Origin: Gordonia phthalatica
GTDB lineage: Bacteria > Actinomycetota > Actinomycetes > Mycobacteriales > Mycobacteriaceae
Assembly (NCBI RefSeq): GCF_001305675.1
Contig: NZ_CP011853.1
Coordinates: forward strand, 3,720,001 to 3,784,000
Direction of reading: 5' to 3'
DNA length: 64,000 bases
The translations under genes and the position numbers were made by a program. The notes under the pieces were generated by a model that was not told the DNA's origin, searched no databases, and saw nothing but the letters and a program-made list of their open reading frames with translations. This document shows, piece by piece, positions 31,428 to 39,667 of the stretch (position 1 is its first letter; each line of letters starts with the position of its first letter).

Positions 31428-31476
31428 AGATTTGGCGACATCTTGCCGCTGTGAGCGGCAAGATGTCGCCAGACTT
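31428..31476. repeat. Dispersed palindrome family 1, copy C
   Basis: Left arm is identical to copy B (AGATTTGGCGACATCTTGCC onward, 23 nt). The right arm pairs for about 18 bp and then diverges. It lies 19 nt after the fadD3 stop and 11 nt before the stop of the convergent synthetase, so it may terminate both. Confidence 0.88.
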
Positions 31477-31487
31477 CTCGCGCCCGT

Positions 31488-33020
31488 CTACGACCGCCGC
31501 AGAATGAACCGCTGAATCTTGCCGCTCGGCGTCTTCGGCAGCGAGTCGACGAAGTGCACGGTCCGCGGGTAGGCGTGCTTGGAGTACTGGTCGCGGACCA
31601 GGTTCTTCAGCTCGGTCTCCAGAGCGTCGGTGCCGTCGAATCCGTTGCGCAGCACAACGAACGCCTCGACCACCTCGCCGCGGATGCCCTCCGGGTCGGG
31701 GCGGCCGACCACGGCGACCTCGCTGACCGACGGATGCCCGGCGAGGACGCTCTCGACGTCGAACGGTCCGATGCGGTAGCCGGCGGCGAGGATCACGTCG
31801 TCGTCGCGGGAGGTGAAGGAGAAGTAGCCCTCGTCGTCCACCTTGCCGGTGTCGGCGGTCAGGTACCAGGCACCGTCGTCGGTGAAGCGTTCCGCGGTCT
31901 TCTCTGGCGCGGCATCGTACGCGGTGAACCACAGCAGCGGGCTGTCGGCGACGTTGATCGCGATCTGACCGTCGACGATGCTGCAGCGGTAGCCGGGCAT
32001 GGCCTGCCCCATCGATCCGACCTTCAGCGGCTGCGCGAGTTCCGGATGCCAGTGGTTACCGATCACCATGCCGAGCTCGGTCTGCCCGTAGTGGTCGCGC
32101 ACCTCGCAGCCGAGGTTCTCCACGCCCCACGCGACGATGTCCGGGGTCAGCGGCTCACCAGCCGACGACGCGCGGCGCAGGCTGATCGCACTGAGGTCGG
32201 CGCCGGCGCGCATCGCGCGGTAGATGGTGGGCGCGGCCGCGAAGTTGGTGACGCCGAACTTCTCGATGACCGCGACGGTGGACTCGGGTGTGAAGCCCTG
32301 ATTGAGCAGCAGGCTGGTGCGTCCGGCGACCATCGGCGCCAGCAGCGCGTAGTAGAGGCCGTACGCCCAGCCCGGGTCGGCGGCGTTCCAGAAGACGTCG
32401 TCCTCGCTGACGTCGAGCGAGTAATGCAGGTACGTCTGGAACGAGGCCAGGCAGTACAGCGGCACCGGAACGCCCTTCGGCTTGCCGGTGGTACCCGACG
32501 TGTAGAGCTGCACCAGCGTGCCCTCGCCGCCGATCGCGACGGACTCGGCCAGCGGCTGCGCGTTCTCGGCTTCGGCGACCAGCTCGTCGACGTCGAGCAC
32601 GGTGACGGCGGCGATGGGGTCCACCTTCTCGCGCTGCGAGGCATCGGTGACCACGTAGCGAGCACCCGATCCCTCGGTCCGGAGCTCCACGGCGCCGGTC
32701 GCGAAAGCGGTGAACAGCGGGACGTGGACGGCGCCGAGACGCCAGAGGGCCAGCAGCGTGACGACCAGCGCGCGACGCTTGCCGAGGAGGACCGGCACGC
32801 ACTCCCCGCGGGCGATCCCCTTGTCGGCCAGCACGGTCGCCATCCGACGCGACTCCTCGGCGAGCTCACCCCAGGTCAGCGACACCGCGGAGAGGTCGGG
32901 CTCCACGAGGGTGAAGGCGACGGCGGTCGGATCGTGGCGGTCGCAGAGGAGGTGAGCCGCGCTCGCCTCGGGACTCCGATAGGCCTCCAGCCAGGCCTGG
33001 GTCTGCTCTTCCGCGTTCAT
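31488..33020 (-). CDS. Acyl-CoA synthetase (acetyl-/medium-chain type)
   Basis: ANL-superfamily ligase of 510 residues. Motifs are LYTSGTTGKPKG (about 173-184), DHYGQTELGM, YLTADTGKVDDEGYFSFTSRDDDVILAAGYRIGP and the catalytic Lys in KTPSGKIQRFILRRS at the C-terminus. AGYRIGPFDVE is typical of acetyl-CoA or medium-chain (ACSM) synthetases rather than FadD3-like enzymes, so the substrate is probably a short or medium-chain acid. It is divergent from a GAF-LuxR regulator by only 40 bp, which suggests control by that protein. Confidence 0.8.
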   Translation of the reverse strand: MNAEEQTQAWLEAYRSPEASAAHLLCDRHDPTAVAFTLVEPDLSAVSLTWGELAEESRRMATVLADKGIARGECVPVLLGKRRALVVTLLALWRLGAVHVPLFTAFATGAVELRTEGSGARYVVTDASQREKVDPIAAVTVLDVDELVAEAENAQPLAESVAIGGEGTLVQLYTSGTTGKPKGVPVPLYCLASFQTYLHYSLDVSEDDVFWNAADPGWAYGLYYALLAPMVAGRTSLLLNQGFTPESTVAVIEKFGVTNFAAAPTIYRAMRAGADLSAISLRRASSAGEPLTPDIVAWGVENLGCEVRDHYGQTELGMVIGNHWHPELAQPLKVGSMGQAMPGYRCSIVDGQIAINVADSPLLWFTAYDAAPEKTAERFTDDGAWYLTADTGKVDDEGYFSFTSRDDDVILAAGYRIGPFDVESVLAGHPSVSEVAVVGRPDPEGIRGEVVEAFVVLRNGFDGTDALETELKNLVRDQYSKHAYPRTVHFVDSLPKTPSGKIQRFILRRS

Positions 33021-33060
33021 CCGAACTCTCCTAGTCGTCTCGACGGCACGATCTGAGACA

Positions 33061-33936
33061 ATGATCGTTGTGACCCGCGACACCGGCAACCCTCCGAAGA
33101 GGGGTGCGACCCACGACGACCTCGGTCGGCATCTGCGCCGCCCGTTGGAGCGGCTCCGCAGGCACACCGGCGCCAGCCTCGCCTTCGCCGGCCGCGTGGT
33201 GCCCGGCCGCGGGGCCGACGACCACGGGATCGAGCTGAGCTACTTCGACGGCGACGTCGTCGGTCCGCTCCGCGGCGCGCTGCTCGACGCCGGGCACGGA
33301 CTCGGCGGCCGCGTCCTCACCAGCCGCCGGGCGACGGCGCTGCACAATTACGTCGAGTCGCCGCTGATCACCCACACCTACGACGCGATCATCCGCGCCG
33401 AGAAGCTCCGCTCGTTCGTCGCCGCACCGATCATCGTGGGCCGCAAGCAGATCGGCGTCCTCTATGCGGCCCGCCGCAGCAGGCACGACCAGCTCGACGC
33501 CTCCCTCGACGCGGTCGCGGACGAGGCGCGCGCCGTCGAACAGCAGCTCACCGTGTCCGAGGTCCTCGGCATGCGGACCGACGAGGAGGAGATGGAGCTG
33601 GCCGCCTGGCGCACCCGCGTCCAGGACTCGTATACCAAGCTGCGCGGGCTCGCCGACTCGGTCGATGACCCGTCCGTCCGCGCGCAGATGCTGGAGATCG
33701 CAGCCGAACTCGCGGGTCAGGCGCCCGACGACGACCTCGCCGTCCACCTCACCGCCCGCGAACAGGACGTCCTCGGCCTCCTCGGCGCCGGTCTCACCAA
33801 TCCCGCGATCGCCGACCGGCTCGGCATCGGCCTGCACACGGTGAAGGGACACGTGAAGTCACTGCTGGTGAAGCTCGACGCGTCGTCGCGCTTCGAGGCG
33901 GTCGTGAACGCACGACGGGTGCGGCTGATCCCGTGA
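33061..33936 (+). CDS. GAF-LuxR transcriptional regulator
   Basis: Regulator of up to 291 residues. Residues about 20-165 resemble a GAF sensor domain (GHGLGGRVLTSRRATALHNYVESPLITHTYD, FVAAPIIVGRKQIGVLYAARR); residues about 230-290 are a LuxR-type HTH (LTAREQDVLGLLGAGLTNPAIADRLGIGLHTVKGHVKSLLVKL in segments). There is no receiver or kinase partner nearby, so a small molecule is the likely signal. ATG 33061 is listed; GTG 33070 fits a leaderless start with GACAAT 7 nt upstream. It is divergent from the acyl-CoA synthetase gene, its probable target. Confidence 0.82.
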   Translation: MIVVTRDTGNPPKRGATHDDLGRHLRRPLERLRRHTGASLAFAGRVVPGRGADDHGIELSYFDGDVVGPLRGALLDAGHGLGGRVLTSRRATALHNYVESPLITHTYDAIIRAEKLRSFVAAPIIVGRKQIGVLYAARRSRHDQLDASLDAVADEARAVEQQLTVSEVLGMRTDEEEMELAAWRTRVQDSYTKLRGLADSVDDPSVRAQMLEIAAELAGQAPDDDLAVHLTAREQDVLGLLGAGLTNPAIADRLGIGLHTVKGHVKSLLVKLDASSRFEAVVNARRVRLIP

Positions 33937-33952
33937 CGCGGCACCCCGCTCG

Positions 33953-34686
33953 CTAGGACGAACCGAACGAGAACAGATCTGCCAGGCTGCCCGTGCTCGA
34001 GCCTCCAGAACCGCCAGTCGAATAGACGATCGTCACCGACGGCCGATCCCGCACCGTCGTGGGGTTCTCGAGGTACCGACCATTGAGCATCGAGGAACCG
34101 CCGCCACCGCCCCCATGTTCGGCACCGCCACCGCCTCCGTAGTACCCGCCGCCACCGCCGCCGCCGTTGCCGGTGGCGTCAGTGCCGACTCCGAGCCGAC
34201 CACCGGATCGTGCATCCGTGTCTGCACCCCTGCCTCCCCCGATGTAGCCATACCCGGATTGGCCAGCGCTTCCACCGTTGTACACTTCTCCCCCTCCTCC
34301 ACCGCCCCACTGTCTCCGCCGCCGTTCGCGCCTCCCCGAGCAACGGATCCGTCTTCTCTGCTCTCGCCAGACCCCGCCACGTGGATGAACACCGTGCGAT
34401 CGGCGGGCACGGACACCGCACCCGAGACCTTTGCCCCGAGACCGCCGACTCCGTTGGGGACGACTCCGCCTCGGCCACCGATCGCCGTCACGGTCAGCCG
34501 CCACACTCCCTCGGGAACGACGAACTCGGCCGTCTCCGCCTCCCGCCACACACACGTCACCGTCGTGCCCGACTCCGTGCAGTGTTCGTCGAGCGCAGCA
34601 TGCGCCGCGCCCGGCGCGGCCACCGCCGAGGCGCCGATCAACGTCATGCCCGCACACACCCTCGACCACCTGCGAAACACACTCAT
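33953..34686 (-). pseudogene. Glycine-rich secreted protein gene with a frameshift
   Basis: ATG 34686, preceded by GAGGAG, opens a signal peptide (MSVFRRWSRVCAGM ... AAPGAAHA, about 30 residues) and a beta-rich segment (VTCVWREAETAEFVVPEGVWRL). Near 34,303-34,312 the frame changes: upstream codons continue as non-repetitive sequence to a stop at 34033, while the next frame reads GGGGGGEVYNGG, GGGGGGGYYGGGGG and GGGGGGSSMLNGRYLE to a stop at 33953. One extra base in the C4 run at 34305-34308 would join both parts into a protein of about 244 residues. It is either a real frameshift or a homopolymer sequencing error. Function unknown; probably cell-surface. Confidence 0.75.
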
Positions 34687-35011
34687 TGCCGCTCCTCACT
34701 TCGGAAATCACCGATGACGCCGACCGCCATCGCGACGACGAGACCACACCCAGCCACCGGCCCGCGTCACCTGCACTACCTGCTTTTCGGGCGGGTACTA
34801 CCTAATGGCTGCGGTGCCCTTCTCACCACGACACGGGCGCGTGACCGCCGGTCAGCACATCCGCTGATGGGCGTCATTCATTCGGACGACCGTCGGGCAA
34901 CGCTGGAAACGCTCCCCCGCGACAGTCCAAGTAAGCGGTCGACAACACCGACAGACGCAGGGCAGCGCGGTCGGACCGCTGCCGCTCCACCTGCGAGAGG
35001 AAGTGACCATC
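34687..35011. other. Divergent intergenic region, no gene seen
   Basis: 325 bp between the glycine-rich gene and the first small secreted gene. It must hold both promoters. An imperfect hairpin (GCAGCGCGG against CCGCTGC) occurs near 34,962-34,985. I see no supported ORF or conserved RNA. Confidence 0.4.
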
Positions 35012-35410
35012 ATGCGCACGCGCATCAGCACGACCACTCGAATCGCGGCGACCGCCCTCGCCGCCGTCGCCGTCGCGGCGGGAACGGGAGCCGTCGGCGC
35101 CGGAACGGCCGCGGCCGACGGCCTCCCCGGAGGGCCGTACTGCAGCGGCCCCGCCAAGATCCTCGCCGAGTCGGCGTGGTCCCGAGTCGCGATCTGCCCG
35201 GTGCAGGGACCGACCGGTTGGGCGTACGAAGGAGTCGCCAAGACGACCGGCGATCCCATCGCGATCTGGGGCGCCACCTGGGATTACAACGGCTTCCACG
35301 CGAGCAACAACGGATACACCTACCACGTGCACCGCGATCGCCTGATGATCACCGCCCCCAACGGGACGCTGATCTCCGACGAGCCGTGGATCACCTACGA
35401 GGAGCGCTGA
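35012..35410 (+). CDS. Small secreted protein (tandem paralogue 1)
   Basis: Protein of 132 residues with a signal peptide (residues 1 to about 38: RIAATALAAVAVAAGTGAVG core, AAA cleavage region before DGLPGG). The mature part has two Cys (PYCSGPAK, AICPVQG), probably a disulfide. It ends in YTYHVHRDRLMITAPNGTLISDEPWITYEE-like sequence that is shared with the next gene. ATG 35012 is chosen with GAGAGG 11 nt upstream; GTG 35003 is too close to it. No family recognised. Confidence 0.65.
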   Translation: MRTRISTTTRIAATALAAVAVAAGTGAVGAGTAAADGLPGGPYCSGPAKILAESAWSRVAICPVQGPTGWAYEGVAKTTGDPIAIWGATWDYNGFHASNNGYTYHVHRDRLMITAPNGTLISDEPWITYEER

Positions 35411-35414
35411 TCGA

Positions 35415-35618
35415 ATGACGTCGAAGTACACGAAAGCAGCCCTGACCGTCGCGACCGCAGCGGTCGCCGTCGCAGCACCGCCGCGTGCGAGCAGCGGGTA
35501 TCACGTCGCTCATCGCGGGTACCGCTTTCACGTGCGACCGGACGCTTTGGAGATCGAGGGGCCCGACGGCAACGTCGTCTCGTACGAGCCGTGGATCCTC
35601 TACGAATCGACCGAGTAG
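35415..35618 (+). CDS. Small secreted protein (tandem paralogue 2, short)
   Basis: Protein of 67 residues that starts 4 nt after the preceding stop. An N-terminal hydrophobic stretch (AALTVATAAVAVAAP) could be a signal peptide. The C-terminal half (YRFHVRPDALEIEGPDGNVV, then SYEPWILYES) aligns with the end of its neighbour; the Cys-containing middle is missing. It is a partial duplicate or a minimal version of the same domain. No function known. Confidence 0.6.
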   Translation: MTSKYTKAALTVATAAVAVAAPPRASSGYHVAHRGYRFHVRPDALEIEGPDGNVVSYEPWILYESTE

Positions 35619-35627
35619 CCCGAGGAA

Positions 35628-35675
35628 GAATCTGTGGGATCTGAGCCCTCCACGGGCTCAGATCCCACAGAATTC
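35628..35675. terminator. Long hairpin between small secreted genes and lysS
   Basis: Perfect 18-bp stem (TCTGTGGGATCTGAGCCC, 35631-35648, with 35654-35671), extended by GAA/TTC with one bulged base. It ends exactly at the lysS stop codon and can terminate both convergent units. Confidence 0.8.
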
Positions 35676-37196
35676 TCAGTTCTGAACGGGCTTCACCAGC
35701 GGGAACAGCACCGTCTCGCGGATGCCGAGACCGGTGATGGCCATCAGCAGGCGGTCGATGCCCATACCGGTGCCCGCGGTCGGCGGCATGCCGTGCTCCA
35801 TCGCGGCGAGGAACTCCTCGTCGAGGACCATGGCCTCGTCGTCGCCGGCGGCGGCCAGTCGCGCCTGGTCGACGAAGCGCTCGCGCTGGATCACCGGGTC
35901 GACGAGCTCGGAGTAGCCGGTCGCGAGCTCGAAGCCGCGGACGTAGAGGTCCCACTTCTCGACGACGCCCGGGATGGTGCGGTGCGAACGCACCAGCGGC
36001 GAGGTCTCGACAGGGAAGTCGCGGACGAAGACCGGCTCGTCGAGCTTGCTGCCGACCATGTGCTCCCACAGCTCTTCGACCAGCTTGCCGTGGCCGTAGC
36101 CCTTGCCCTTGGGGACCTCGAGGCCGACGCGGTCGGCGATCTTCAGCAGGTCCTCGACCGAGGTCTCGACGGGGACGATCTCCTCGCCGAGCGCCTCGGA
36201 CAGCGACGGGTACATCGACAGGGAGGTCCACTCGCCGGAGAGGTCGTAGGTGCTGCCGTCGGGCATGGTCGGCGTCAGGGTGCCGACCGCGCCCAGCGAC
36301 ACGGCCTGGACGAGCTCGCGGATCATCACGGCGGCGTCGTCGTAGGTGCCGTAGGCCTGGTAGGTCTCGAGCATCGCGAACTCGGGCGAGTGCGTGGAGT
36401 CGGCGCCCTCGTTGCGGAAGTTGCGGTTCACCTCGAAGACTCGCTCGATGCCGCCGACCACGCAGCGCTTGAGGAACAGTTCCGGCGCGATGCGCAGGTA
36501 CAGGTCCATGTCGAAGGCGTTGGAGTGGGTGACGAACGGTCGTGCCGCGGCGCCGCCGTGCAGCGTCTGCAGCATCGGCGTCTCGACCTCGAGGAAGTCG
36601 CGATCGGTCATGAACTTGCGGAGTTCGGCCATCGCGGCGACGCGGGTGCGGGCGACGGCGCGCGCCTCCGGGCGAACGATGAGGTCCACGTAGCGCTGGC
36701 GGACGCGGGACTCCTCGTTCATCTCCTTGTGCGCGACGGGAAGCGGACGGAGGGACTTCGACGCCATCTCCCAGGCGTCCGCCATCACCGACAGCTCACC
36801 GGTGCGGGAGCTGATGACCTCGCCGTGGATGAAGACGATGTCGCCGAGGTCGGTGTCGGCCTTCCAGCGGGCGAGAGCTTCCTCGCCGACGCCGTTGAAG
36901 CTGACCATCGCCTGCAGCTGAGTGCCGTCGCCCTCCTGGAGGGTGGCGAAGCAGAGCTTGCCCTTGTTGCGCAGGAAGATGATGCGGCCGGCGACGCCGA
37001 CCTTCACACCGGTCTCGGTGTCGGCTTCCAGCTCCGGGAACTCGGCGCGGATCTGCGCGAGGCTGTGGGTGCGCTCCACGGCGACCGGGTACGCCTCGCG
37101 TCCCTCGTCGAGGATCCGCGTCCGCTTGTCCTGGCGGACCCGAACCTGCTCGGGAGTCTGGTCTGCATGCTGGGCGTTGGAAGGCTGGTCACTCAC
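35676..37196 (-). CDS. lysS: Lysyl-tRNA synthetase, class II
   Basis: Enzyme of 506 residues that charges tRNA-Lys. The N-terminal OB-fold anticodon-binding domain (about 60-165, VAGRIIFLRNKGKLCFATLQ) is followed by the class II core: motif 1 FLEVETPMLQ, motif 2 FRNEGADSTHSPEFAMLE and motif 3 GTGMGIDRLLM. GTG 37196 matches the usual N-terminus and has TAACCT 7 nt upstream (leaderless). The frame is open to 37217 but that would overlap the -10 box. Confidence 0.95.
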   Translation of the reverse strand: MSDQPSNAQHADQTPEQVRVRQDKRTRILDEGREAYPVAVERTHSLAQIRAEFPELEADTETGVKVGVAGRIIFLRNKGKLCFATLQEGDGTQLQAMVSFNGVGEEALARWKADTDLGDIVFIHGEVISSRTGELSVMADAWEMASKSLRPLPVAHKEMNEESRVRQRYVDLIVRPEARAVARTRVAAMAELRKFMTDRDFLEVETPMLQTLHGGAAARPFVTHSNAFDMDLYLRIAPELFLKRCVVGGIERVFEVNRNFRNEGADSTHSPEFAMLETYQAYGTYDDAAVMIRELVQAVSLGAVGTLTPTMPDGSTYDLSGEWTSLSMYPSLSEALGEEIVPVETSVEDLLKIADRVGLEVPKGKGYGHGKLVEELWEHMVGSKLDEPVFVRDFPVETSPLVRSHRTIPGVVEKWDLYVRGFELATGYSELVDPVIQRERFVDQARLAAAGDDEAMVLDEEFLAAMEHGMPPTAGTGMGIDRLLMAITGLGIRETVLFPLVKPVQN

Positions 37197-37203
37197 GTAC
37201 CCA

Positions 37204-37209
37204 AGGTTA
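37204..37209 (-). promoter_or_regulatory. -10 box for leaderless lysS mRNA
   Basis: TAACCT on the minus strand, 7 nt before GTG 37196. Confidence 0.5.
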
Positions 37210-37253
37210 TGCGGCACCGCCGCACCATGACCAATCGAGGCGGGGTCGTCGCG

Positions 37254-37667
37254 TCAGTGCGCGTCGAACATGTCGAGGAGGTCGTCCCCCACGGTGCCGT
37301 TGATGTGCGCCGACCGCAGTGCCGCGTGGCCGCCGACGACGAACCGCGCGCCCTGCACGCCGCGCGCCTGCAGGTGCCAGGCCAGCATCTCGGCGTCGTA
37401 GCCGTCGTCGGAGATCAGCACCCAGCGAGCGTCGACGGTGGCGCCGCGCAGTCGGTTCGACGAATCGGGGGCCAGGAGGTCGAGCGCTTCGGCAACGTCG
37501 AGCGCGATCGCACCCATCAGCGGTCCCTCGGCGATGCGAGTGCGGGCGTCGCGGAGGTCGACGGCGACGGCACCGTCAGCGAGCGCCGACCGGTACTGGC
37601 CGACCTGCAGTGACAGCGGAACAGCGGTGTACGACGTGGTGACAGGTGCAGAGAATGCGAGAGTCAT
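37254..37667 (-). CDS. Rhodanese-like domain protein without the catalytic Cys
   Basis: Protein of 137 residues with a rhodanese fold: AVAVDLRDARTR (about 33-44) and a WVLISDDGYDAEMLAWHLQARG segment where active rhodaneses have the Cys loop (usually VVYC-xxGxR-). Here the loop has no Cys, so it is probably not a sulfurtransferase, although single-domain variants of this kind are linked to sulfur metabolism. ATG 37667 follows GAGGA by 10 nt. A 12-codon Cys-rich leader ORF lies 67 nt upstream and probably controls it. Confidence 0.75.
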   Translation of the reverse strand: MTLAFSAPVTTSYTAVPLSLQVGQYRSALADGAVAVDLRDARTRIAEGPLMGAIALDVAEALDLLAPDSSNRLRGATVDARWVLISDDGYDAEMLAWHLQARGVQGARFVVGGHAALRSAHINGTVGDDLLDMFDAH

Positions 37668-37734
37668 GACGAGGGAGTCCTCAGGTGATGGAGCGAGTGG
37701 GGTTGGCGAATGGGGCCGACCGCGGAAGGCGGCG

Positions 37735-37770
37735 TCAGCCTCGACAACACTCCTGACAGCTCTTGATCAC
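37735..37770 (-). CDS. Leaderless Cys-rich leader peptide (candidate cysteine attenuator)
   Basis: Twelve-codon ORF GTG...TGA encoding Met/Val-Ile-Lys-Ser-Cys-Gln-Glu-Cys-Cys-Arg-Gly. Three of eleven residues are Cys, including a Cys-Cys pair. CAATAT at 37778-37783 lies 7 nt before the GTG, so the transcript would begin at the start codon. Leaderless poly-Cys leader ORFs that respond to charged tRNA-Cys are known in mycobacteria upstream of sulfur genes. Here the downstream gene is a rhodanese-fold protein 67 nt away, which fits. Too short for normal gene finding. Confidence 0.7.
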   Translation of the reverse strand: MIKSCQECCRG

Positions 37771-37908
37771 GACGACGATATTGCCACAGCGCCGCGGCCG
37801 TGACCAGGCTTTCCACTCAGTCTGGTTTTAAGTCACAGCCGACCCCCGCGTAGACAACAAATGAACGTCATCTGACACGCAGGTGTATCCGACAAATGTG
37901 CCGCGCAT

Positions 37909-37922
37909 TACAGTTGCTGCCA
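37909..37922 (+). promoter_or_regulatory. -10 box for leaderless metallophosphatase mRNA
   Basis: TACAGT at 37909-37914 is followed by 7 nt and ATG 37922. Confidence 0.5.
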
Positions 37923-39589
37923 TGTCGAATCGCTTCTCACGTCGTCAGTTCCTGCGCGCGAGCGCCGCCACGGCGGGGGTCGTCGCCGCGGGCAGCGCAT
38001 TTGCGGGCCACGTGCACGCGAATCCGGCCGCGACGGCGAACACGTCGGGTACCACCCTCGCGCAGACCGCGGCGGCCGGCCGGGCCCGGAAGGGCGGGTA
38101 CCGCCCGCTGGTCGCAGGCAAGGGCTGGCCGCTCTACGTGCGTCAGGAGCTGGCGACGGCGAAGGCGAGCCGCGAGAGCAAGCGGTCGGCGCTGGCGTCG
38201 TACGTGCAGCTCACCGACATCCACATCACCGACGTGCAGAGCCCCGCGCGCTTCGAGTACGTGCACCCGATCCAGGGACCGGCGTTCCGACCGCAGGAGG
38301 CGCTGGGCACGCAGGGCGCCGTCGCACTGATCAACCGGATCAACGCGGTGGCCCGCGGCCCGTTCACCGGCCGCGCCTTCGACTGCGTGGTCTCGACCGG
38401 CGACAACACCGACAACCACGAGCTCATCGAGCTGCAGTGGTTCCAGCGACTGCTGTCGGGCGGCACCGTCACGCCGAACACCGGCGCCAAGAACCGTTTC
38501 GAGGGCCTGCAGGCGCTGGGGTCGTCGCTCTACTACCGTCCCGAGCTGGACTCCTGGGACATCTACAAGGACCGCGGCTTCATCCAGATCCCCGGCCTGC
38601 TGCACGCCGCGATCCGCTCGCACCAGAGCCCCGGGCTCAACGCGCCCTGGTACGCCGTGTTCGGCAACCACGACGACCAGCTGCTCGGCACCGTCCCGAA
38701 CAACATCGTCGACTGGCTGTACAACTCGGGCATCAAGTACGACCTCCCCGACACCGATCCGACCGCCGTCGCCATCGGCCGCGCGCTCAGCACCAACCCC
38801 GCCGAGCTGGGAGCACTGCTCGCCAAACTCCGCGTCACCGGCCCGGCGATCCCGGTGACGGCCGACGCGCGGCGTCGTCCCGTGTCGCCGCGCGAGTTCG
38901 TCCGCAGGCATTTCGATCCGGCCATCAAGGGCGCCGGCCCGCTCGGCCACGGATTCACCGACCCCGACGGACCCACCTGGTACAAGTTCCAGATCGCCGA
39001 CGGGGTGCTCGGCATCGCGCTGAACACCACCAACAGCATGGGCATCGCCGACGGCTCCATCAGCCAGCGGCAACTGGACTGGATGAACCGCACCATCTCC
39101 GCCCACCGCGACCAGCTGGTGATGGTGTTCAGCCACCACACCTCGTCGACGATGGGCTCCATGCTCCCCAACCCGGAGACGCCCGGCGAACGGCAGTACG
39201 ACGGCGCACACCTGGTGAGCCAGCTGCACCGCCACTCGAACGTGATCGCGTGGGTCAACGGACACACTCACAAGAACGAGATGATCGCGCACAAGGGTGC
39301 GACGTCGAAGCAGAGCTTCTGGGAGATCAACACCGCCAGCCACATCGACTTCCCGCAGCTGGCGCGCATCATCGAGGTCGTCGACAACCGCGACGGCACC
39401 CTCAGCATCTTCACGCCGCTGATCGAGGCCGACAGCCCGTACACGGCCGACCCGTCGGACCTCTCCCAGCGCGGCCTCGCCAGCCTGTACCGCGAGCTGT
39501 CGTTCAACGACATCCACTACCAGGCCGACCTGCTCGGCAAGGCCCAGGACCGAAACTGCGAGCTGCTGCTGACGAACCCCCTGCACTGA
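37922..39589 (+). CDS. Tat-exported metallophosphoesterase (TIGR03767-like)
   Basis: Protein of 555 residues. The N-terminus SRRQFLRAS is a twin-arginine signal followed by a hydrophobic stretch and AHA-like cleavage region (HVHAN), so it is exported folded. Calcineurin-type metal ligands are visible: QLTDIHITD (about 97-105), STGDNTDN (about 161-168), FGNHDD (about 257-262), FSHHTSS and NGHTHKNEM. These are the five blocks of a binuclear metallophosphatase. The layout matches the actinobacterial TIGR03767 family. The substrate is unknown. The end of the gene forms the 5' arm of its own terminator. Confidence 0.85.
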   Translation: MSNRFSRRQFLRASAATAGVVAAGSAFAGHVHANPAATANTSGTTLAQTAAAGRARKGGYRPLVAGKGWPLYVRQELATAKASRESKRSALASYVQLTDIHITDVQSPARFEYVHPIQGPAFRPQEALGTQGAVALINRINAVARGPFTGRAFDCVVSTGDNTDNHELIELQWFQRLLSGGTVTPNTGAKNRFEGLQALGSSLYYRPELDSWDIYKDRGFIQIPGLLHAAIRSHQSPGLNAPWYAVFGNHDDQLLGTVPNNIVDWLYNSGIKYDLPDTDPTAVAIGRALSTNPAELGALLAKLRVTGPAIPVTADARRRPVSPREFVRRHFDPAIKGAGPLGHGFTDPDGPTWYKFQIADGVLGIALNTTNSMGIADGSISQRQLDWMNRTISAHRDQLVMVFSHHTSSTMGSMLPNPETPGERQYDGAHLVSQLHRHSNVIAWVNGHTHKNEMIAHKGATSKQSFWEINTASHIDFPQLARIIEVVDNRDGTLSIFTPLIEADSPYTADPSDLSQRGLASLYRELSFNDIHYQADLLGKAQDRNCELLLTNPLH

Positions 39590-39608
39590 GCGGGTTCGTC
39601 AGCAGCAG
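39563..39608. terminator. Terminator whose 5' arm lies inside the coding sequence
   Basis: 17-bp perfect stem: CTGCTGCTGACGAACCC at 39563-39579 (within the last nine codons of the metallophosphatase) pairs with 39592-39608. The stop codon is in the 12-nt loop. A ribosome at the stop would disrupt the stem. Confidence 0.7.
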
Positions 39609-39654
39609 CCAGAGGACTGAGCGTCGAGACGTAGAACCCGACAAGAGCTTCTAC

Positions 39655-39667
39655 TAGACTTATTGCA
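39655..39667 (+). promoter_or_regulatory. -10 box for leaderless antitoxin mRNA
   Basis: TAGACT at 39655-39660 lies 6 nt before ATG 39667. It overlaps the small inverted repeat TCTAcTAGA (39650-39658), a possible operator for the antitoxin. Confidence 0.5.

Noticed and set aside
34080..34260. PE_PGRS/PPE gene from glycine-rich translation
   Set aside because: The protein has a normal signal peptide and lacks the PE or PPE N-terminal domain.
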